NCBI RefSeq assembly: GCF_035917455.1
Contig: NZ_CP109078.1
Coordinates: 4,944,001-5,008,000, forward strand
Reading direction: 5' to 3'
Source of the DNA: Micromonospora sp. NBC_01796
GTDB lineage: Bacteria > Actinomycetota > Actinomycetes > Mycobacteriales > Micromonosporaceae
Length of the DNA: 64,000 nt
In this document: positions 58,725 through 64,000 of the stretch, one piece after another
How the letters are laid out: every line of letters begins with the position of its first letter
Numbering within the stretch: the first letter of the stretch is position 1
The notes under the pieces: model-generated
Databases searched by the model: none
What the model was told of the DNA's origin: nothing
The model's input: the letters and a program-made list of their open reading frames with translations, nothing else
Position numbers and translations under genes: made by a program

Positions 58725-60575
58725 TCACGCCGGGGGGAGGGGCCAGAGGTAGACGTCGTCGGCGCGTTGGGGTGGGCCGAGGAGGGCGGTGGCGGTTTGG
58801 CGGAGGGCGTCTACGTGGACGGGGTACTTGGCGCCGTGTACGCGGTCGGCGAGCACCACCACCTCGACCCGCCAGTGGCGCAGGTCGGCGCGGGCGGTGG
58901 CCCGGTCGGCGTCGCTGATCGGTGGCACGACGCCGGTCTGTGCGACCTCGGCGAACAGGGCGTCGGTGAACCGGGGGACCGGGCCGATCCGGCCCCGCCC
59001 GTCCGGGCCGCCGGGGCCGAGGAAGAAGCCGGACGGGATGGCGAACTCGCCCTGCCGGTGGGCGAGGGCGTACGCCTGCCAGCGCTGCCCGTCCGGGGTC
59101 ACGTCGAGGGTGAACGGCAGCGGTGCCAGTACGCCGTTCGCGCTGACGTACTCGCGCCAGTCGCCGGAGGTGATGAACCTCGGGATCGGTTCCCGTTCGA
59201 TCGTCAGCAGGCTCACCGGCAGCAGCGGCAGGAGGGCGACCGCGAAGCCGACCGTCCAGCCGATCCGAACCCGCCGGTCCAGCCGCGCCTTCGCCAGGTG
59301 CTCCACCGCGTACGCGAGCAGCAGGCCGAGTACGGGTGCCACCACCAGGGCGAGTCGGGACGGCAGTGCGGCGTTGAACACCGGCAGCTTGCCGAGCAGC
59401 GCGTACGGCAGCGGAAAGTCGAGGATGTGGCCGTCGACCTTGATCCTGGGTCCCCAGGACAGGACGGCGAAGACCGTGGCGGTGACCGCGAGGGCCCGCA
59501 GGGTGGCCCGGCGTCCGGCGTCGGCGTGCCGCCAGAGCAGGGCGAGGCAGAGCACCGCGAGGATCAGCAGCGGCAGCCCGAAGAACGAGTTCTCCTCGGT
59601 CGGGTTGGGTGCGAGCGAGGAGTCCAGTCCGGCCACGCCGGCCAGCGACCGGGCCGGGAAGGCACCGAAGGCGAGGATGTCCTCGGCGTGGATCCGGGGG
59701 TCGAAGCCGGTGCCGTGGTAACGCTGCGGGCCGAGGAAGTGCAACCACAACGGGTACGACAGCAGGGCGAACGCCACCGCCCCGGCAACGGCGAGCCCGC
59801 GCAGGAAGGTGGGCAGGGCGGCCCGTGCCTGCGCCCGCCGGCTCCGGTCCAGTGACCAGGTGCCGAGCCACACCGCGCAGGCCAGGGCGGTGAAGAACAG
59901 TCCCTCGGCGGCGATCGAGAACGTCACCGCGACCAGCACCCCGAGTACGACGCCGTTGCGTACCCAGCGTCCCTGCGCGTGCAGGTTCAGGACCCGCCAG
60001 AGCAGGAGCGGGACCAGCCAGCCGGCGGTCCAGTTCAGGTGGGCGTTGGCGTGCGACACCATGCCGGGGGCGAAGCCGATGAAGAGCCCGCCGAGCAGGG
60101 CCGCCGGGCGGTGCCGGACCAGGTGCCGGGAGAGCAGCCAGTACCAGGCGAGCGCGGTCGCGGCCAGGTTGAGCGTGAGTACGACCAGGAAGGTCGCCGG
60201 TGGCCCGATCAGGTACGTCAGCGGGGCGAAGACCACGGCGTACACGGTGATCGAGGTGTTGACCGCGAGGTTGACCCCGTCGGGTGCGTTGAGCAGCGAC
60301 GTGAACAACGGGTCGGCGCCGTGAGTGAACGCGTGCGCACCGTAGGCGAGCAGCCATTCGAAGAGGGCCTGGTCGCTGGAGTTGACCGTGATCGCCCGGC
60401 CGTTCGGGTCGCCCCACAGGCCACTGGTCACCCAGACCGCGAGGGCCACCGCCGCGACGAGGGCGAGCAGGTCAACCCGCCTGTCCCGGGGCGCCCCGGT
60501 CGGTCGTACGGGTGGTGGCGGCGGGTCGGAACCGGCCGGCGTCGGCCCGGCGACCAGGGACGAGGAGATCGGCAC
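58725..60575 (-). CDS. Large polytopic membrane protein, GT-C-like
   Basis: A 616-residue protein with about 11 hydrophobic helices. A Pro-rich N-terminus, then VDLLALVAAVALAVWVTSGL (first helix). An early loop NSSDQALFEWLLAYGAHAFT and LFIGFAPGMVSHANAHLNWT resemble the acidic catalytic loops of GT-C mannosyl- or glucosyltransferases. The C-terminal 180 residues are extracytoplasmic (EREPIPRFITSGDWREYVSA, FTLDVTPDGQRWQAYALA). It probably transfers or handles lipid-linked sugars at the membrane, but the catalytic residues are not certain. ATG 60575 is the first start. Confidence 0.7.
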   Translation of the reverse strand: MPISSSLVAGPTPAGSDPPPPPVRPTGAPRDRRVDLLALVAAVALAVWVTSGLWGDPNGRAITVNSSDQALFEWLLAYGAHAFTHGADPLFTSLLNAPDGVNLAVNTSITVYAVVFAPLTYLIGPPATFLVVLTLNLAATALAWYWLLSRHLVRHRPAALLGGLFIGFAPGMVSHANAHLNWTAGWLVPLLLWRVLNLHAQGRWVRNGVVLGVLVAVTFSIAAEGLFFTALACAVWLGTWSLDRSRRAQARAALPTFLRGLAVAGAVAFALLSYPLWLHFLGPQRYHGTGFDPRIHAEDILAFGAFPARSLAGVAGLDSSLAPNPTEENSFFGLPLLILAVLCLALLWRHADAGRRATLRALAVTATVFAVLSWGPRIKVDGHILDFPLPYALLGKLPVFNAALPSRLALVVAPVLGLLLAYAVEHLAKARLDRRVRIGWTVGFAVALLPLLPVSLLTIEREPIPRFITSGDWREYVSANGVLAPLPFTLDVTPDGQRWQAYALAHRQGEFAIPSGFFLGPGGPDGRGRIGPVPRFTDALFAEVAQTGVVPPISDADRATARADLRHWRVEVVVLADRVHGAKYPVHVDALRQTATALLGPPQRADDVYLWPLPPA

Positions 60576-60625
60576 GGGGCGGACGTTACCAATTCTCGTC
60601 CGACACGCCCGCGTTGCGCCTAGCC

Positions 60626-60666
60626 TTGACTGGCTTACTGAAAATGACTATCAATTCAATTGATAG
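60626..60666 (+). promoter_or_regulatory. Sigma-70 promoter with overlapping Fur-like operators
   Basis: TTGACT (60626-60631) and TATCAA (60649-60654) at 17-bp spacing form a near-consensus promoter. Over it lie TGAAAATGACTATCA (60639-60653), a 7-1-7 inverted repeat like Zur or other Fur-family boxes (5 of 7 pairs), and the perfect 9-1-9 palindrome CTATCAATTCAATTGATAG (60648-60666) across the -10 and start. Confidence 0.65.
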
Positions 60667-60694
60667 CCGATGCTGTGGCGGAAAGGTCCGTACC

Positions 60695-61669
60695 GTGAAG
60701 ATTTCTTTTGTTGGCAAGGGCGGAAGTGGCAAGACCACCCTGGCCGCGCTGTTCGCCCGCCACCTGGCCGGGGCGTCGACATCGCTGCTCGCCGTCGACG
60801 CCGACATCAACCAACACCTGGCCGCCGCGCTCGGCGCGACCGAACACGAGGCGCTCACCCTGCCCGCGCTCGGCGACCACCTCGGCGAGATCAAGGAGTA
60901 CCTGCGCGGTGACAACCCGCGCATCACCTCGGCGGCGGCGATGGTCAAGACCACCCCGCCCGGCCGGGGCTCCCGGCTGCTCCCGGTCACCGGGGCCAAC
61001 CCGCTCTACGACACCCTGGTCCGCGAGGTGGGCGGGATCCGGCTCGCGGTGACCGGCCCGTTCAGCACCGAGGACCTCGGGGTGGCCTGTTACCACTCCA
61101 AGGTCGGCGCGGTGGAACTGCTGCTCAACCACCTGGTCGACGGCCCCGGCGAGTACGTCCTGGTGGACATGACCGCCGGCGCCGACTCGTTCGCCTCCGG
61201 CCTGTTCACCCGCTTCGACACCACGTTCCTGGTCTGCGAACCGACCCTGCGCAGCATCGGCGTCTACCGCCAGTACGTCGGCTACGCCCGCGAGTACGGC
61301 GTACGGGTGCACGTGGTCGGCAACAAGGTGGACGACGAGTCCGACGTCGAGTTCCTCACCGAACACGTCGGCGCGGACCTGCTCACCTGGATCGGCCGGT
61401 CGGCGTACGTCAAGGCCGCCGAGCGGGGCACACCGCAACCGATCTCCGCCCTGGAGCCGGCCAACCTCGGTGCGCTCGAACTGATGCGCGCCACCGTCGA
61501 CGAGGGCGGCAAGGACTGGGGCACCTACACCCGGCAGGCGGTCGAATTCCACCTGCGCAACGCGACCGCCTGGGCCAACGACCGGGTCGGCGAGGACCTC
61601 GCCGGCCAGGTCGACCCGGACTTCGTACTCGGCCCGACGGCGGTGGACCTCGCCGGTCGGGCCGGATGA
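60695..61669 (+). CDS. CooC-like MinD/ParA-family ATPase
   Basis: A 324-residue P-loop protein. Deviant Walker A KISFVGKGGSGKTTLAALFA at the very start, LLAVDADINQHLAAALGATE as switch I, and YVLVDMTAGADSFASGLF as Walker B. The order is like CooC, the nickel-inserting ATPase of CO dehydrogenase, and other metal-centre maturation ATPases, but no CODH gene is visible here. It probably helps build a metalloprotein. GTG 60695 follows GAAAGG. Upstream is a strong promoter under a Fur-like operator. The small protein at 61717 follows in the same operon. Confidence 0.8.
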   Translation: MKISFVGKGGSGKTTLAALFARHLAGASTSLLAVDADINQHLAAALGATEHEALTLPALGDHLGEIKEYLRGDNPRITSAAAMVKTTPPGRGSRLLPVTGANPLYDTLVREVGGIRLAVTGPFSTEDLGVACYHSKVGAVELLLNHLVDGPGEYVLVDMTAGADSFASGLFTRFDTTFLVCEPTLRSIGVYRQYVGYAREYGVRVHVVGNKVDDESDVEFLTEHVGADLLTWIGRSAYVKAAERGTPQPISALEPANLGALELMRATVDEGGKDWGTYTRQAVEFHLRNATAWANDRVGEDLAGQVDPDFVLGPTAVDLAGRAG

Positions 61670-61716
61670 CGACTCCACCCGCACAACCGACAAGCCCCAT
61701 GACAGAAGGAGAGAGC

Positions 61717-62109
61717 ATGTCCCTCGACGTTTCCGCCGCGCTGCTGGAGCGGGCCGAGGCCGGTCAGGTCGACGACAACGAGTTCGTCGACTGTGTCCGG
61801 ACCTCACTGCCGTACGCCTGGACCGTGGTTTCCGACGTGGCCGCCCGGTCGGCGGACCCGGCGGTCGAGTTCGCCGACCACGCGGTCCCGCCGCCGAGCG
61901 AGGCCGAGCGCGGGCAACTGCTGCGCGCCCTGGCCAGCGACGCCATCCGGGGCGGTCTGGAGCGCCACTTCGGAGTGAAGCTCGCGTTCCAGAACTGCCA
62001 CCGGGTCGCCGCGTTCAAGCTCGGCGCGGTCGGCGGCGACACCTACCGGCGGTTCATCTCCCCGCTCGCCCAGCTACGCAACCAGTCCCCGGAGCTACGC
62101 GACTGCTGA
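61717..62109 (+). CDS. Small Cys/His protein paired with the CooC-like ATPase
   Basis: A 130-residue cytosolic protein. ATG 61717 follows AAGGAG by 5 nt; ATG 61666 overlaps the previous stop but has no site. Conserved-looking segments: FVDCVRTSLPYAWTVVSDVA, AVPPPSEAERGQLLRALASD and FGVKLAFQNCHRVAAFK, ending LRNQSPELRDC. Two Cys-x-His/Arg clusters (DCVR, NCHR) and a final Cys could bind a metal. I recall similar proteins beside ATPases of this type in other actinomycetes, so it may be the client or scaffold. Function unknown. Confidence 0.75.
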   Translation: MSLDVSAALLERAEAGQVDDNEFVDCVRTSLPYAWTVVSDVAARSADPAVEFADHAVPPPSEAERGQLLRALASDAIRGGLERHFGVKLAFQNCHRVAAFKLGAVGGDTYRRFISPLAQLRNQSPELRDC

Positions 62110-62117
62110 CCACGCAC

Positions 62118-62154
62118 GCAGGGGTTCCCGGTCGGTGCGACCGGGGACCCCTGC
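62118..62154 (+). terminator. Strong hairpin after the CooC-like operon
   Basis: A 17-bp stem (62118-62134 with 62138-62154, one G-U pair) and a 3-nt loop GTG lie 9 bp beyond the stop. It clearly ends the operon. Confidence 0.75.
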
Positions 62155-62293
62155 GGTGTCGCGGCGGCGGGAGGGGCACATGCCGGCGTAGGTGAATATG
62201 TGACTGCCAACCATGTCATGGCGCCGTCATGCGGACGTAACGTTCCGGCAACTCGGGGGTGACTCAGTTCACAATTCATCGTCAGGAGACGCC

Positions 62294-63751
62294 GTGCGCC
62301 GCCGCCCATCAGCGTTACTCACCCGGATCGTCCGCGCCGCCGCCGTACCCGTGCTCATCGCCGCGGCGGTCCTCACCGGAGCCGCGCCCGCCCAGGCCGC
62401 CAGCCTCACCCAGGTCACCGGCTTCGGCAGCAACCCCGGCAACCTCGGCATGTACGCCTACCGCCCGGACGGCCTGCCGTCGAACGCGCCCCTGGTGGTC
62501 GCGTTGCACGGCTGCACCCAGGACGCCAACGGCTACTACACCAACTCCGGTTGGAAGAAGTTCGCCGACCAGTGGAAGTTCGCCGTCATCTTCCCGCAGA
62601 CCAGCGCGTCCAACGCGGCGAACGCCTGCTTCAACTGGTTCCTCACCGGGGACACCACCCGGGGCCAGGGTGAACCGGCCTCGATCAAGCAGATGGTCGA
62701 CTACTCGGTGGCCAACTACGGGACCAACCCGGCCCGGGTCTACGTCACCGGCCTGTCCGCCGGTGGGGCGATGACCGCGGCGATGCTCGCCACCTACCCC
62801 GACGTGTTCGCCGCCGGTTCGGTGGTCGCCGGGCTGCCGTACCGCTGCGCGACCTCGCAGACCAACGCGTACACCTGCATGTACTCGACGGTCAGCAAGA
62901 CCCCGCAGCAGTGGGGCGACCTGGTCCGCGCCGGCTACTCCGGCTACACCGGCCCCCGCCCCCGGGTGTCGATCTGGCACGGTCGCTCCGACGCGGTCGT
63001 CGTACCGGCCAACGGCACCGAACTGCGCGACCAGTTCACCAACGTGGCGGGCGTCTCCCAGACCCCGACCAGCACCTCTACCCTGCCGGCCAACACCACC
63101 CTCGAGGTGTACGGAAACGACGCCGTACGGCTCTACCAGGTGGCGAGCATGGGCCACGGCACCCCGGTCGACCCGGGCTCCGGCGCGGACCAGTGCGGCA
63201 CCGCTGCGGCGTACTTCCTGGACACCATCTGCTCGGCGTACCGGGACGCGCTCTTCTTCGGCCTCGACGGCGGCTCCACCGATCCGGGCAACCCCGGTCA
63301 GCCGGGCGCGCCGGCCACCCCCACCGGCCTCGCCGTCACCGGCACCACCGCCAGCTCGGTCTCGCTGAACTGGGGCGCGGCGAGCGGGGCGAGCGGCTAC
63401 CACGTCTACCGCAACGGCAGCCGGGTGACCACGACCGCCGTGGGCAGCGCCGCCTACACCGACTCCGGTCTGACCGCCGGAACCACCTACTCGTACGCGG
63501 TCAGCGCGGTGAACTCCGCCGGCACCGAGAGCGCCCGTTCCGCCACGGTCTCCGCGACCACCACCGGTGGCACCACGCCCCCGGTCTGCGTCACCGCGAC
63601 CAACTACGCCCACGTGCAGGCCGGTCGCGCCTACCAGTCCGGCGGGTACGCGTACGCCAACGGCTCCGCCCAGCGGATGGGCCTCTACAACACCTTCTAC
63701 ACCTCGACCCTGAAGCAGACCGGCCCCAACTACTGGGTCATCGGCTGCTGA
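62294..63751 (+). CDS. Secreted short-chain PHB depolymerase/esterase with fibronectin III domain
   Basis: A 485-residue exported enzyme. GTG 62294 follows AGGAG by 6 nt; the signal peptide is RRRPSALLTRIVRAAAVPVL with cleavage near AQA. The alpha/beta-hydrolase domain of PHB-depolymerase/feruloyl-esterase type has LVVALHGCTQDANGYYTNSG (oxyanion site), VYVTGLSAGGAMTAAMLATY (nucleophile Ser in GLSAG), VSIWHGRSDAVV (Asp) and SMGHGTPVDPG (His). A Gly/Pro linker, an FN3 domain (VTGTTASSVSLNWGAASGAS) and a Cys-containing C-terminal module (YAHVQAGRAYQSGGYAYANG) follow. It probably degrades extracellular polyesters or plant esters. Confidence 0.85.
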   Translation: MRRRPSALLTRIVRAAAVPVLIAAAVLTGAAPAQAASLTQVTGFGSNPGNLGMYAYRPDGLPSNAPLVVALHGCTQDANGYYTNSGWKKFADQWKFAVIFPQTSASNAANACFNWFLTGDTTRGQGEPASIKQMVDYSVANYGTNPARVYVTGLSAGGAMTAAMLATYPDVFAAGSVVAGLPYRCATSQTNAYTCMYSTVSKTPQQWGDLVRAGYSGYTGPRPRVSIWHGRSDAVVVPANGTELRDQFTNVAGVSQTPTSTSTLPANTTLEVYGNDAVRLYQVASMGHGTPVDPGSGADQCGTAAAYFLDTICSAYRDALFFGLDGGSTDPGNPGQPGAPATPTGLAVTGTTASSVSLNWGAASGASGYHVYRNGSRVTTTAVGSAAYTDSGLTAGTTYSYAVSAVNSAGTESARSATVSATTTGGTTPPVCVTATNYAHVQAGRAYQSGGYAYANGSAQRMGLYNTFYTSTLKQTGPNYWVIGC

Positions 63752-63765
63752 ACCCCCGTCGGTCG

Positions 63766-63803
63766 GAAAGGGCTCCCCGTCATCGATGACGGGGAGCCCT
63801 TTC
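63766..63803. terminator. Perfect 38-bp palindromic terminator
   Basis: GAAAGGGCTCCCCGTCATC (63766-63784) is followed directly by its complement to 63803, ending CCCTTTC. Between convergent stops at 63751 and 63813, it can stop transcription from both sides. Confidence 0.85.
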
Positions 63804-63812
63804 TCGTTGCCG

Positions 63813-64000
63813 TCAGTCGTCGAGGGCGGCGCGCAGGGCACCGGGAAGGTCCGGGTGCCGGTACGTGAACCCGGCTCGGGGCAGCACCCCCGGCAGCACC
63901 CGGGAACTGGTCAGCGCCTCGACCGCGAGCCCGCCGAGCAGGATCCGCAGGGCGAAGCCGGGAATCGGGAGGACCGCGGGCCGGTGCAGGGCGGCACCGA
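63813..64000 (-). CDS. TIGR01777-family NAD-dependent epimerase, C-terminus only
   Basis: The window ends inside this gene; 62 codons are visible. They read LHRPAVLPIPGFALRILLGG, then VLPGVLPRAGFTYRHPDLPG and LRAALDD, the DUF1731 end of YfcH-like SDR proteins, which follows the Rossmann domain. The substrate of this family is unknown. The stop at 63813-63815 is 10 bp after the palindromic terminator. Confidence 0.85.
   Translation of the reverse strand, partial: GAALHRPAVLPIPGFALRILLGGLAVEALTSSRVLPGVLPRAGFTYRHPDLPGALRAALDD

Overview
The window is GC-rich actinobacterial chromosome with frequent GTG/TTG starts, strong AGGAGG-type ribosome sites and many 4-base ATGA/GTGA gene overlaps. The gene set (glnA, glnA2-glnE, panB, nadE, lipA, lipB, an F420 reductase, an MptB-type mannosyltransferase, DUF397/Xre pairs, DUF4191, RDD) fits a filamentous actinomycete, most likely Micromonosporaceae. 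This is a judgement from gene content; no 16S rRNA, tRNA or other marker RNA is visible.

Layout. 1-5.9 kb: the start of a SARP/BTAD regulator, two small secreted proteins (an I36-type inhibitor and a peptidoglycan-binding protein), a TetR regulator, an overlapping three-gene envelope operon (LEA-like protein, holin-like protein, DUF3618) and small membrane or Fe-S proteins. 5.9-12.6 kb: a haem-oxygenase-like iron enzyme coupled to a glycosyltransferase, a histone-tail-like protein, an RNB ribonuclease and NpdG. 12.6-25 kb: core metabolism, with panB, nadE, glnA2, an LD-carboxypeptidase, a glutamine amidotransferase, glnE and a membrane protein. 25-28.8 kb: an accessory patch with an Xre regulator, two duplicated DUF397 proteins, small Cys/Trp proteins, and an IS3-family element that has broken the last of these. 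28.8-35.8 kb: small unknown proteins, an enoyl-CoA hydratase relative, MptB, a second methionine aminopeptidase divergent from an Xre regulator, and a sigma factor with its membrane partner. 35.9-47.5 kb: a 3052-residue secreted RHS polymorphic toxin with a Hint domain and a short C-terminal domain, then a secreted repeat/beta-propeller protein. 47.7-57.5 kb: glnA with a GlnR-type box, an isochorismatase and GlxA-type pair, DUF4191, an FAD oxidoreductase, lipA, a T-box-controlled archaeal-type aspartyl-tRNA synthetase, and lipB. 57.6-64 kb: an AbiEi/DUF559 protein, a large membrane protein, a CooC-like ATPase with a partner behind a Fur-like operator, a secreted esterase, and the end of a TIGR01777 epimerase.

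Themes. Nitrogen assimilation is spread over glnA, glnA2 and glnE; the adenylylation tyrosine is present in GlnA and absent from GlnA2. Lipoate synthesis (lipA, lipB) flanks the synthetase. The most unusual items are the T-box leader with a GAC specifier before the archaeal-type AspRS, a 50-bp palindromic repeat found three times, the RHS toxin without a recognisable immunity gene, and the promoter/operator before the CooC-like pair.
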